Below are positions 7,092 through 15,012 of a stretch of 51,455 bases of DNA, piece by piece. Position 1 is the first letter of the stretch, and each line of letters starts with the position of its first letter. The DNA is from CAZZKJ01 sp964654695 (GTDB taxonomy: Bacteria; Krumholzibacteriota; Krumholzibacteriia; WVZY01), in NCBI GenBank assembly GCA_964654695.1, contig CAZZKJ010000013.1:1-51455 (forward strand), read 5' to 3'. The position numbers and the translations under genes are program-made. The notes below the pieces were generated by a model. The model ran no database searches. It saw only the letters and a list, made by a program, of their open reading frames with translations, and was not told where the DNA came from.

Positions 7092-7232
7092 ATGGATTTG
7101 TGCGCTTACTGCGGTGACGAGATAGAAGATGAAGGAGTGGAAATAGGCGAGCAGACGTTTTGTTCGCAGGAGTGCGTCGATGCCTACAATGAAGAAAGGC
7201 TTGAATTCATAGATGAAGATGATTTTGATTGA
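7092..7232 (+). CDS. Small zinc-finger protein, 46 residues
   Basis: This is a tiny acidic protein whose two metal knuckles read CAYC (residues 4-7) and CSQEC (24-28), a four-cysteine treble-clef-like finger. A Glu/Asp-rich tail follows (FIDEDDFD). The SD AAAGGAG lies a few bases before the ATG, and a good promoter precedes it, which supports it as a real gene despite its size. Its 3' end overlaps the 3' end of the convergent HAMP gene by 49 bases. Proteins with this finger often bind nucleic acid or partners. I cannot assign a function. Confidence 0.75.
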   Translation: MDLCAYCGDEIEDEGVEIGEQTFCSQECVDAYNEERLEFIDEDDFD

Positions 7233-7684
7233 TTTATTTTTTGAGTGATTGCCTCGTCGCGGGCTTGAAGCTTTTCCGCCATATCATTGAAGGCATCCGC
7301 CAGCGCTTTGAGTTCATCCCCGGAGCGCAGGCGCAGCCTGGTATCGAAGCGGCCCTTTGCAATTTTCTCCATGCTGTTTTTGACTGCTATTACCGGTCCT
7401 GCGACTTTGTGCGACTGCCAGATTGTAAAGAGCGCGGATACGCATATCAAGAGACCGAAGTATAAAATAACCGTGATTAAGGTGCTTCGCTCCTGCGTTC
7501 TAACAAGTTCGTTCAATTCGTTTCCATGGCTGTAAACCAGAAAGTTGGTTGCGCGAATAAAATAAAAGAATGGAAGGGACAGGCAAATACCGACCGCGAG
7601 CATGTACATTATATTCCTGAGAGCGGACATCAGCTGAAAGTGCCTGTCCACCAGCACCATTTTTCTTCTGCCTCTTTTGAACAT
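7184..7684 (-). CDS. HAMP-domain membrane protein
   Basis: This inner-membrane protein has 166 residues: a basic N-terminus (MFKRGRRK), a first transmembrane segment at about 20-40, a short periplasmic loop rich in charged residues, a second segment at about 68-90, and a HAMP domain starting at SHKVAGPV and running to FNDMAEKLQ. There is no kinase, cyclase or chemotaxis output domain, so it must act through a partner or as a stand-alone HAMP protein. The ATG at 7684 is chosen because GGAGG sits at the right distance. An in-frame start 33 codons upstream lacks such a site. The serine-rich tail overlaps the small zinc-finger gene on the other strand. Confidence 0.82.
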   Translation of the reverse strand: MFKRGRRKMVLVDRHFQLMSALRNIMYMLAVGICLSLPFFYFIRATNFLVYSHGNELNELVRTQERSTLITVILYFGLLICVSALFTIWQSHKVAGPVIAVKNSMEKIAKGRFDTRLRLRSGDELKALADAFNDMAEKLQARDEAITQKINQSKSSSSMNSSLSSL

Positions 7685-7774
7685 CTTTATTAACCTCCTC
7701 TGGGGATACTCCATATATTTCCGCAAGATTAGTGCCACCGAACCCGTTTTTGGCGCCGGCCGGTTAAAAAACGG

Positions 7775-7802
7775 ATTATACATGCCTTATATAAATTGAC
7801 AA
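7775..7802 (-). promoter_or_regulatory. Promoter of the HAMP gene
   Basis: On the minus strand TTGTCA (7797-7802) is followed after 16 bp by a perfect TATAAT (7775-7780). Its -35 overlaps the -35 of the plus-strand kinase promoter, so the two divergent promoters face each other and should compete for polymerase. Confidence 0.6.
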
Positions 7803-7824
7803 ATGGGTTCGCTGCTGGCATATT
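7796..7824 (+). promoter_or_regulatory. Promoter of the zinc-ribbon kinase gene
   Basis: TTGACA (7796-7801), a 17-bp spacer and CATATT (7819-7824) place a start near 7831, about 70 bases before the kinase ATG. It overlaps the divergent HAMP-gene promoter. Confidence 0.6.
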
Positions 7825-7903
7825 AATTAGCGAAATACGTAGAAGTGTATATCATTACTTATTTTAGAATATCTTTTCATCTTCGGTCATTAGAATCCGG
7901 TAT

Positions 7904-9205
7904 ATGGGTGCTAAAATGAAGAAATCTTTCCGATCCGGCCGGCGGGTGGGCAAATACAAGTTGATAAGAAAACTTGGCGACGGCGGATTCGGCGTCGTCT
8001 ATAAAGCTTACGATGAGGTCGAAGGACAGCACGTGGCGCTGAAAATACAAACCGGCGGATCCGGCGCCGTCGACATCCTGGATTATTTCAAACATGAAAT
8101 CAAGCTTCTATCAAAGATCGAACACAACAATATTCTCCGGATGAAAAATGCGGATATTATCGATGGAAGGCTTTTTATCGTATCAGAATTGGGTATCTGC
8201 AATCTGGCTGAGAGGGAAAAACGCTCGGTTCGTTTCGATTTTGCCGTCGATGTTCTAACGCAAATGCTGGACGCGCTTATAGAAGTTCAAAAAAACAGGA
8301 TCGTCCATCGTGATATCAAGCCTGAAAACATAATCATCTTCCCAAATAGAGTGTTCAAACTGGCTGACTTCGGCATCGCCAAGGTCCTGGAGCGGGCCGG
8401 CAGGGTAACTGCGAGCGAAGCGGGCACGCAGGGTTATTTCGCGCCGGAACAGGTATTTGGAAAACCCAGTTTCGCTTCTGATATTTTCTCGCTGGGACTG
8501 GTTTTTTACGAAATGATAACCGGGGAACTTCCTCGGTGGCCTTTTCACTGGCCGCTGGCGGGAAGGGATAAGTTCAACCGGAGGGTGCCCAGGGGAATCA
8601 GGGTTATCATCCGCAAATCGCTGGAATTTAACGAAAAGGAACGATATCCAAATGCCCGGGCGATGAGAAACGATCTTACCGAGAATCTGGAAAGAGCAAG
8701 GAACAACGCATCGGCGCACGGACGCAGGCGCATGATGCCGTGGAGGAAATACAGGGAAAAGGAATTCTATGAACGTTTGGGCAGGGTTCTTTCCTTGAAT
8801 TTCAAGTGCTGCAGATGCAGCGGTCCCATATCGGAATACATGATGTATTGCCCGTGGTGCGGAACCGAAAAGAATTCGTTCAAGGGTTTGACGTCTTTTC
8901 CTTCGTTGTGCAGGAAATGTGAACACGGCATGATGAATGAGTGGGACTACTGTCCTTGGTGTTACGCCAAGAAGCTGCTTTGGGCGGACGTTTGGGTAAA
9001 GCCCGATAAAAGGTATGTCAAGAATTGTCCGAACAAGTACTGCGGAGAAAGACGAGTCATGAGGTGGATGCATTACTGTCCCTGGTGTCATACGAAGCTC
9101 AAACCCTGGAGGCATGCCCCCCTCAAAGGCAAATGCGGTAAATGCACTTGGAGCGTTGCGGATGATTACTGGGATCACTGCGCGTGGTGCGGAAGCAGCT
9201 TGTAA
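7904..9205 (+). CDS. Ser/Thr protein kinase with four C-terminal zinc ribbons
   Basis: This is a Hanks-type kinase of 433 residues, soluble throughout. The kinase domain (about 17-265) is complete: glycine loop GDGGFG (25-30), Lys47, Glu65, HRDIKPEN (135-142), DFG (155-157), GTQGY and APE (180-182). The rest carries four tandem zinc ribbons of about 37 residues each, with knuckle pairs at 302/305-316/319, 336/339-350/353, 375/380-392/395 and 411/414-426/429. Three of the second knuckles read YCPWC, the last HCAWC. Most bacterial kinases instead end in membrane-anchored sensor domains such as PASTA. The ribbons suggest binding of nucleic acid or a protein partner (inference). The next gene, convergent, is an iron-sulfur nuclease. 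An alternative start lies 4 codons in. Confidence 0.9.
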   Translation: MGAKMKKSFRSGRRVGKYKLIRKLGDGGFGVVYKAYDEVEGQHVALKIQTGGSGAVDILDYFKHEIKLLSKIEHNNILRMKNADIIDGRLFIVSELGICNLAEREKRSVRFDFAVDVLTQMLDALIEVQKNRIVHRDIKPENIIIFPNRVFKLADFGIAKVLERAGRVTASEAGTQGYFAPEQVFGKPSFASDIFSLGLVFYEMITGELPRWPFHWPLAGRDKFNRRVPRGIRVIIRKSLEFNEKERYPNARAMRNDLTENLERARNNASAHGRRRMMPWRKYREKEFYERLGRVLSLNFKCCRCSGPISEYMMYCPWCGTEKNSFKGLTSFPSLCRKCEHGMMNEWDYCPWCYAKKLLWADVWVKPDKRYVKNCPNKYCGERRVMRWMHYCPWCHTKLKPWRHAPLKGKCGKCTWSVADDYWDHCAWCGSSL

Positions 9206-9247
9206 GGTCCAACGGGAGTTCCTTCGGCTTTGCCATCTCCTGCACAG

Positions 9248-10165
9248 CTATATATCCGGTTTGCATATTTTTAAGAAATTGCATTTCAGGCAAATCGAAG
9301 GTTTTTCCACTTTGCTGAACCGCTGCTCTGATGCCAGGTTGTCCGCTGGATCATCCAACAGCTCGCGCATGTCCCTGGTGCTGCCCCTTATATATGAAAA
9401 CAGTTCTTCGAAAGACTTAGCGGGCAATGCCTGCTCCTGGACTTTATTCAAAAGCAGGTTGAACTGCCGGGCTGTTATCAGGGAAGGATCTTCGTTGTAT
9501 CGGGCACCGGCATACCACGCATAGCTGGCCATCTGGATGGTTGAATCTGCCGGCGCGCTTTTTCCCGTTTTCCAATCCCAAACTGCGATACGGTCTTCTT
9601 CACGGCATGCAAAATCCAGCTTAAGATTTATCCTGGTGTCATCCAGCGTGAAAGCATTGAACTCCTCGATTTCCAGAACATCACCCGGGCTCATATTCTT
9701 GAACTGTTCAAAGGGGGCGGACGAATAGAAAGTTCTCAGACAGGTTTCGACGCGTTCGGCCGATGTCTTCCACTCTTCATCGCTGACAACCATATCATAT
9801 TCATGCTCGAAGAAACCGCGGTACTTCTTGGGGTTTTGATAATAGAGCCTGCTCCGCGAGTTCCTGAAATCCTGTCTCATTCCATTTAAAGTGATGGAGA
9901 TAATATTTTCAACGTCAAGAACCGGAATTCCGAATGATAGGTTTTTGAGCGATACGGCTATGCACCTATGAACCACATCGCCGACCCACATTGCGCGGTT
10001 AATCAGGTTTTTGAGCACATAAAGCCCGCGTATTTTCTCATCCGCGTCTGCGCGCCAGCCTCCCCATGATCCGTAATAATTGAAATAATACTTGCGCGGG
10101 CATTCCCGGAATAAATTATCCCGCGAAACCGACCACGAAAATTCATTCTTGAATTCTTTTGCCAT
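9248..10165 (-). CDS. PD-(D/E)XK nuclease, RecB/Cas4-like with iron-sulfur cysteines
   Basis: This is a stand-alone nuclease of 305 residues. The RecB-family motifs are in order: GDVVHR (His66), LKLDFA (Asp184), WDWKTGK (Asp197, Lys199) and QMASY (Gln211). One cysteine near the N-terminus (FRECPRKYYF, Cys22) and three at the C-terminus (CLKCNFLKIC, Cys292, 295, 301) have the layout of the 4Fe-4S staple in Cas4, AddB and Dna2. No CRISPR array, cas1 or recombination helicase lies in the window, so a Cas4 role is not supported. It converges with the zinc-ribbon kinase, 42 bases between stops. The gap 10166-10391 after its start shows nothing firm. Confidence 0.86.
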   Translation of the reverse strand: MAKEFKNEFSWSVSRDNLFRECPRKYYFNYYGSWGGWRADADEKIRGLYVLKNLINRAMWVGDVVHRCIAVSLKNLSFGIPVLDVENIISITLNGMRQDFRNSRSRLYYQNPKKYRGFFEHEYDMVVSDEEWKTSAERVETCLRTFYSSAPFEQFKNMSPGDVLEIEEFNAFTLDDTRINLKLDFACREEDRIAVWDWKTGKSAPADSTIQMASYAWYAGARYNEDPSLITARQFNLLLNKVQEQALPAKSFEELFSYIRGSTRDMRELLDDPADNLASEQRFSKVEKPSICLKCNFLKICKPDI

Positions 10166-10391
10166 GTGCCGGCCGATGCCTTTGGTGCAGATGGATTGCG
10201 CGTATGATGAATGCTCAGATAAATAATGATCCTTATCGCTTTATTATATGCCTGCCAGCTGCGGCGATCAAAGGATTTGTCCCCGTCCCCACCTCATCAT
10301 GATGAATACCGCGCGGGATGCCGGTTTGTGCTTGCCTGAAGCGCTGGAGGTTGTTATTTTGCAGTGTCCCACGGCAAAACGGAGATTAATT

Positions 10392-11033
10392 ATGAATGTA
10401 GAAATGCTGGCAGTAGGTATGTTTCAGAGCAATTGCTTTATTGCCCACTGCCCAGCATCCCGGCAGGGGGTGCTTATAGATCCCGGCGATGAAGGCGGTC
10501 GAATTCTCGCTTTTATCGAGAGCAATGAAATCGATATCAAAGCGATAATAAACACGCATGCTCATATAGATCATGTTTCGGCGCTGGCGAGCGTGGCGGA
10601 TCGTTTAAAGGCGCCGGTTTGCATGCATAAAAAGGATTCTTTTATTTTTGACAACCTCGCCTACCAGGAACAGCTGTTTAGATTACCGGCGCCGGTCGAC
10701 GTAAAAATCAATGAATACCTGGACGAGGGGAGTGAGATCGGTTTCGGCGAAGCGATACTCGAAGTAGTCCACACGCCCGGTCATTCCCCGGGTTCGATAT
10801 CTCTAATTGCCCGGCATGAAAAGCCGCAGGTTGTTTTTTCCGGCGATACACTCTTCAGGGGAAGCATCGGCAGGACGGATCTTTTCGGGGGAGATTTCGA
10901 AGAGATATCCGAAACTTTGAGGAACGTGTTTCTCGAGCTTCCAGATGATACTATAGTCTATCCCGGCCACGGCGAAGCTACCACCATAGGCGAAGAAAAA
11001 CTGCACAATCCCTTCTTGATTCAGATCAGATAA
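10392..11033 (+). CDS. Glyoxalase-II-like metallo-beta-lactamase hydrolase
   Basis: This is a cytoplasmic thioester-hydrolase-like protein of 213 residues. The metal ligands are THAHIDHV (HxHxDH), HTPGHSPGS, FSGDTLF and YPGHGEATTIGEEK. The short length without the long C-terminal helical domain of GloB resembles the YcbL-type glyoxalase II group. ATG 10392 is chosen for GGAG 7 bases upstream; the open frame upstream has no such site. It converges on lipA with a 55-base gap. The substrate is unproven. Confidence 0.85.
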   Translation: MNVEMLAVGMFQSNCFIAHCPASRQGVLIDPGDEGGRILAFIESNEIDIKAIINTHAHIDHVSALASVADRLKAPVCMHKKDSFIFDNLAYQEQLFRLPAPVDVKINEYLDEGSEIGFGEAILEVVHTPGHSPGSISLIARHEKPQVVFSGDTLFRGSIGRTDLFGGDFEEISETLRNVFLELPDDTIVYPGHGEATTIGEEKLHNPFLIQIR

Positions 11034-11088
11034 GAACGTTCGCAGGACGGGCGGCCCGCGCGGCGCGGCACGCAACAGTACGGGTTGA

Positions 11089-11964
11089 TCAGCCCCGGAG
11101 CTGCTCCTTGGCGCGATAGGAGCTTCGTACCAACGGGCCGGATTCAACATGAGCAAAACCCATGGCCAGTCCTTTTTCGCGAATCGAAGCGAATTCTTCG
11201 GGCGTGTAAAAGCGCTCGACTTCGAGGGCCCTTTTCTTCGGGCTCAAGTATTGGCCCACGGTCATGATGTCGCATCCGGTGGCGCTTATTTCGTTCATAG
11301 TATGCAGAACCTGTTCCATGGTTTCACCCAGACCGACCATTATACCGGACTTTACTTTCATATCGATCTTGCGATCAATGCGATAGGCCGATGATGCGGT
11401 GAGAATTCTGAGGGATTGGCGAAAGTCAGCAACCGGTCTTACACGCGGATAAAGATGCTCGACGGTTTCTACATTGTGGGCCAGAACCTCCGGCCGGGCA
11501 TCGAGTACATTACGGAGCAGACGGGTATTTCCATTGAAGTCCGGAATCAGAACTTCCACCTTGCAGCCCGGGAGGCGCGACCGTACGGCTTCAATAGTCT
11601 TTGCGAAGTGCATCGAACCTTCATCCGGCAGATCATCCCGGTCTACCGAAGTTATCACCGCGTAATCGAGTTCAAGCGAAGAGACGGCCTCGGCCACCTT
11701 GGAAGGTTCGCCGGGATCGGGGGGGAGCGGAGCGCCTTTGGCGACGGAACAGAAACCGCAGTGCCTTGTGCAGGTATCTCCAAGAATCATGAAAGTGGCG
11801 GTTTTCTTTGAGAAGCATTCGAATATATTGGGGCATCGCGCTTCCTGGCAAACAGTATTGAGGGAATGCCGGCTGATCAGGTCGTTTACCATGTTGAAAT
11901 TTTCGCCGGTTTTAAGTCTGATCTTCAGCCAATCCGGTCTTGCTGCACGCTTGCTATCTTTCAT
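11089..11964 (-). CDS. lipA: Lipoyl synthase
   Basis: This radical-SAM enzyme inserts two sulfurs into the octanoyl group on lipoyl domains. It has 291 residues, typical. Both clusters are visible: the auxiliary cluster in CQEARCPNIFEC and the radical-SAM cluster in CTRHCGFC. The C-terminal RSSY motif (VRSSYRAKE) that binds the auxiliary cluster is present. It is the last gene of the operon and overlaps lipB by 11 bases. Its substrate, the E2 protein, is encoded in the same operon, so the complex and its cofactor are made together. Confidence 0.96.
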   Translation of the reverse strand: MKDSKRAARPDWLKIRLKTGENFNMVNDLISRHSLNTVCQEARCPNIFECFSKKTATFMILGDTCTRHCGFCSVAKGAPLPPDPGEPSKVAEAVSSLELDYAVITSVDRDDLPDEGSMHFAKTIEAVRSRLPGCKVEVLIPDFNGNTRLLRNVLDARPEVLAHNVETVEHLYPRVRPVADFRQSLRILTASSAYRIDRKIDMKVKSGIMVGLGETMEQVLHTMNEISATGCDIMTVGQYLSPKKRALEVERFYTPEEFASIREKGLAMGFAHVESGPLVRSSYRAKEQLRG

Positions 11965-12667
11965 CGTTCGCAGCCTTTAGTTTCGAAACCGGCCCGCGGG
12001 GCAGGCTGTAATCCGCGGAGGGAGCGAAGATTATGCTTCGCCCGAAAACTTCACCGAAATCCGCCGCCGCTCGCTCTTTGACCTCATTCATCGCGGGAGC
12101 TTCTTCGAGCTCTTTCTCCATTGACGTCATGCTGCACCCGATTATGCCGCAGGGATGGATTAGAGCAAATTTGGACAGATCGGTTGTCACGTTCAATGCA
12201 AATCCGTGCGAAGTTACCCACCGGGAAATGCGCACGCCGACGGACGCGATCTTCCTGTCCGCAACCCATACGCCCCGGTTGTCCGGATGACGGCGGCCCT
12301 CGATATCGAAAAACGACAGGGTCCTGATAAGCACGTTCTCAAGGTCGCGTACGTAGGCGCCTATGTCTCTTCTTGATAGTTCAAGTTCTATAATCGGATA
12401 TCCGATCAACTGCCCCGGACCGTGATAAGTGACGCTGCCGCCCCGGTCCGTGTCGTGAATCTCTATCCCTTCGGCATGAAGTCTCGCTCTATCGGCAATA
12501 ATTGCCGATGAATCGGCATTTCTTCCTACGGTTATTACGGGCCTATGTTCGAGAAGAAACAAGATCTCTTCTCCGGATCCGCCCTGCAGGCTTTTAACAG
12601 CGTCTCTTTGCCGAAGAAGCGCCCCTGCATAATCAATTTCTTCCATATCAACAACTTTGCACTTCAT
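11954..12667 (-). CDS. lipB: Octanoyl-ACP:protein octanoyltransferase
   Basis: This enzyme moves octanoate from acyl carrier protein to the lipoyl-domain lysine, the step before LipA. It has 237 residues. Family motifs: RGGSVTYHGPGQLIGYPI, KIASVGVRISRWVTSHGF (active-site Lys) and HPCGIIGCSM (active-site Cys). The start is ATG 12667, just after the E2 stop; an upstream in-frame start inside E2 is less likely. Confidence 0.95.
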   Translation of the reverse strand: MKCKVVDMEEIDYAGALLRQRDAVKSLQGGSGEEILFLLEHRPVITVGRNADSSAIIADRARLHAEGIEIHDTDRGGSVTYHGPGQLIGYPIIELELSRRDIGAYVRDLENVLIRTLSFFDIEGRRHPDNRGVWVADRKIASVGVRISRWVTSHGFALNVTTDLSKFALIHPCGIIGCSMTSMEKELEEAPAMNEVKERAAADFGEVFGRSIIFAPSADYSLPRGPVSKLKAANDER

Positions 12668-12680
12668 GGGGATTCCGTTT

Positions 12681-13973
12681 TCAGGAGTATGTTTCAAGCT
12701 CTTTTTTAATAAAGGCCATGAACTGATCCGCAACCGCGCCGTCTATCAGCCTGTGATCGAATGACAGGCTCAAATAGACCATGGGGCGGATGGCTATGGC
12801 GTCGCCTATGACAACGGGACGCCTGGTAACGGCTCCGACACCCATGATGGCTACCTGCGGCTGGCTTATAATCGGAGTGCCAAAAAGGCCGCCGAAAATC
12901 CCCGGGTTGGTGATGGTAAACGTGCCTCCCTGCACTTCTTCCGGATCGAGTCTCTTGCTCCTCGCTCTTTCGGCAAGATCAGCGGCGGTCTTGCTAAGGC
13001 CGGTCAGGCTCATATTGTCGGCGTTCTTGATTACCGGCACGATCAATCCCCAATCGAGTGCAACGGCTATGCCGATATTGATGTCTTTCTTGTACAGAAT
13101 CGAGTCATCTTCTATGGATGCGTTGACCACGGGATACGCCTTGAGGCCTTTGGCGGCGGATTCGATTATAAACGGCAGGAAAGAGATCTTGACTCCTTCC
13201 TGCAGGTAGGTTTCTTTGAGAATTTCTCTTTTTCTTGCAACGTTGCTCATGTCCACTTCGAAAAACGTGCTTACATGTGCTGATGTTCTGCGGCTTCTCA
13301 CCATGTGTTCGGCAATCTTCTTCCTCATCACGCTCATGGGTTCGCGTATCACCTGCTGATGGGAAGAAAAAACCACGGGGGACGGCACCGGAGCGGTTTC
13401 GATCTTCTCAATTGTTCCGGATGCAGGCGGGATCGTTTGTGCCGCGGATTGGATATAATTAAGTATATCTTTTTTTGTCACCCTGCCTTGGGAACCTGTT
13501 CCGTCGACGAGCGATAAATCCACGCCGTGTTCTCCTGCGATTTTTCTTACCAGCGGAGAAGACCTGGATTTCTTTCTCATTTCGCGGCGGCCTTGGGTAT
13601 CCGGCTTTGTGTATGCCTGGGGACCCGGTTCAGCTTTGGTCCCGGTTTTTGAAAGCTCTAAAGAAGATACCGGTACGGTGGTTTCGGTGGATGAAGCCGG
13701 GGCGGGTTTGGCGGGGGCTGGTGTCTTGAGTTCATCCTCGGAGCCGATTCTGGCGACGATCGTGTTTATCGATACAGTTTTTCCGGGCTCGACCAGGATT
13801 TCCAGCAGGAATCCTTCGGCGGGAGATGGAATCTCCGCGTCTACTTTATCGGTGGATATTTCGAATAACGGCTCGTCTCTTTCTATCCTTTCGCCGATGC
13901 TTTTGAGCCACTTTACAACGGTGCCTTCGGCGATACTCTCGCCCATTTGGGGCATAATGACGTCTATACTCAT
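12681..13973 (-). CDS. E2 dihydrolipoyl acyltransferase of a 2-oxoacid dehydrogenase complex
   Basis: This is the core acyltransferase of the complex, 430 residues. It has an N-terminal lipoyl domain (1-78) with the lipoylation site EISTDKVDAEIPSPAEG (Lys43), a Pro/Ala/Thr-rich linker, a peripheral-subunit-binding domain (about 138-172, SPLVRKIAGEHGVDLSLVDG), a second linker, and the catalytic domain (about 205-430) ending in SFDHRLIDGA, the catalytic His. It has one lipoyl domain. Similarity to branched-chain or pyruvate E2 does not fix the substrate. The SD AAGGAAAT precedes the ATG. Confidence 0.94.
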   Translation of the reverse strand: MSIDVIMPQMGESIAEGTVVKWLKSIGERIERDEPLFEISTDKVDAEIPSPAEGFLLEILVEPGKTVSINTIVARIGSEDELKTPAPAKPAPASSTETTVPVSSLELSKTGTKAEPGPQAYTKPDTQGRREMRKKSRSSPLVRKIAGEHGVDLSLVDGTGSQGRVTKKDILNYIQSAAQTIPPASGTIEKIETAPVPSPVVFSSHQQVIREPMSVMRKKIAEHMVRSRRTSAHVSTFFEVDMSNVARKREILKETYLQEGVKISFLPFIIESAAKGLKAYPVVNASIEDDSILYKKDINIGIAVALDWGLIVPVIKNADNMSLTGLSKTAADLAERARSKRLDPEEVQGGTFTITNPGIFGGLFGTPIISQPQVAIMGVGAVTRRPVVIGDAIAIRPMVYLSLSFDHRLIDGAVADQFMAFIKKELETYS

Positions 13974-14021
13974 CTTATTTCCTTTTTGTTCGCTATGCGA
14001 TCATCTGTGTTTCCTGAATCC

Positions 14022-14996
14022 TCAATATCGAACCAGTTTCATTGCCGCCTCGACCAGGTCATTCACCTGGGGCAGAAAAAACTCTTCCAAGGGCGGACTG
14101 TAGGGAACCGGCGTATCCGGGGCCGCAATTCTTGTCACCGGGGCATCGAGAAATTCGAAAGCCTTCTCAACGATTCTGGCGGAGATTTCTCCGCCGGGAC
14201 CGCCGGTAATGGTGGCCTCGTGCAGGATTATGACGCGGTTTGTTTTCATCGTAGTCTGCAGTATGGCTTCTTCATCCATGGGAAGAAGCGTCCGGAGATC
14301 CAGGACTTCCGTTTCGATTCCATCACCGGCCAGTATGTCCGCCGCTTCCAACGCGGTATGCACCATCGCCCCGTAGGTGATAACGGACAGATCAGAGCCT
14401 TCGCGGCGGACTGCGGCTTTTCCGATCGGCACTATGAAGTCATCTTCGGGAAGCTCTTCTTTTATTCGGCGGTAAAGAAACTTATGTTCGAAATAAAGCA
14501 CGGGGTCTTCGTCCCTTATGGCCGCCTTGATCAATCCCTTGGCGTCATAAGCGGTAGCGGGTTCTACAATTTTCAATCCCGGCGTGTTCATGAAGAAACT
14601 CTCGACGTTCTGTGAATGAAAAGGTCCCCCGTGAACTCCGCCGCCGCACGGTCCTCTGACAACTATCGGGACTCCGGCTCCCCAGCGGTAGCGGGTTTTT
14701 GCCGCAAAGTTGGTTATCTGGTCGAAGGCGCAGGAAATGAAATCTATGAACTGCATCTCGGCGATTGGCCTCATACCGAGTAGCGAAGCGCCGATCGCAG
14801 CTCCGACGATTGCCGATTCGCTTATGGGTGTATCGATTATTCTGTCCTCGCCGAAATGCTCGAGCATCCCTTTTGTTACTTTGAAGGCGCCGCCATAAAT
14901 CCCGACATCCTCTCCAAGGACGAAAACGGTGTCGTCCTTTTCCATTTCCTCCCAGATCCCCTGCCTTATGGCTTCGAGATAAGTTGTTTCCGTCAT
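14022..14996 (-). CDS. E1 beta subunit of the 2-oxoacid dehydrogenase complex
   Basis: This is the transketolase-like beta subunit that completes the thiamine-diphosphate site and binds E2, 324 residues, full length. Recognisable segments are VFVLGEDVGIYGGAFKVTKG, FGEDRIIDTPISE, the glycine-rich GPCGGGVHGGPFHSQNVE and LHEATITGGPGGE. The SD GGGAGA precedes the ATG. It is the only beta gene here, although two alpha genes lie directly upstream, so both alphas may pair with it. Confidence 0.94.
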   Translation of the reverse strand: MTETTYLEAIRQGIWEEMEKDDTVFVLGEDVGIYGGAFKVTKGMLEHFGEDRIIDTPISESAIVGAAIGASLLGMRPIAEMQFIDFISCAFDQITNFAAKTRYRWGAGVPIVVRGPCGGGVHGGPFHSQNVESFFMNTPGLKIVEPATAYDAKGLIKAAIRDEDPVLYFEHKFLYRRIKEELPEDDFIVPIGKAAVRREGSDLSVITYGAMVHTALEAADILAGDGIETEVLDLRTLLPMDEEAILQTTMKTNRVIILHEATITGGPGGEISARIVEKAFEFLDAPVTRIAAPDTPVPYSPPLEEFFLPQVNDLVEAAMKLVRY

Positions 14997-15012
14997 TTCT
15001 TTCTCCCGGTTA

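Noticed and set aside
8255..9178. Minus-strand open frame of 307 codons
   Set aside because: It is the shadow of the kinase, whose catalytic motifs and zinc ribbons are unmistakable on the other strand.
9248..10165. Cas4 as part of a CRISPR system
   Set aside because: The nuclease motifs fit Cas4, but no direct-repeat array, cas1 or cas2 is visible anywhere in the window, so the protein is called only Cas4/RecB-like.
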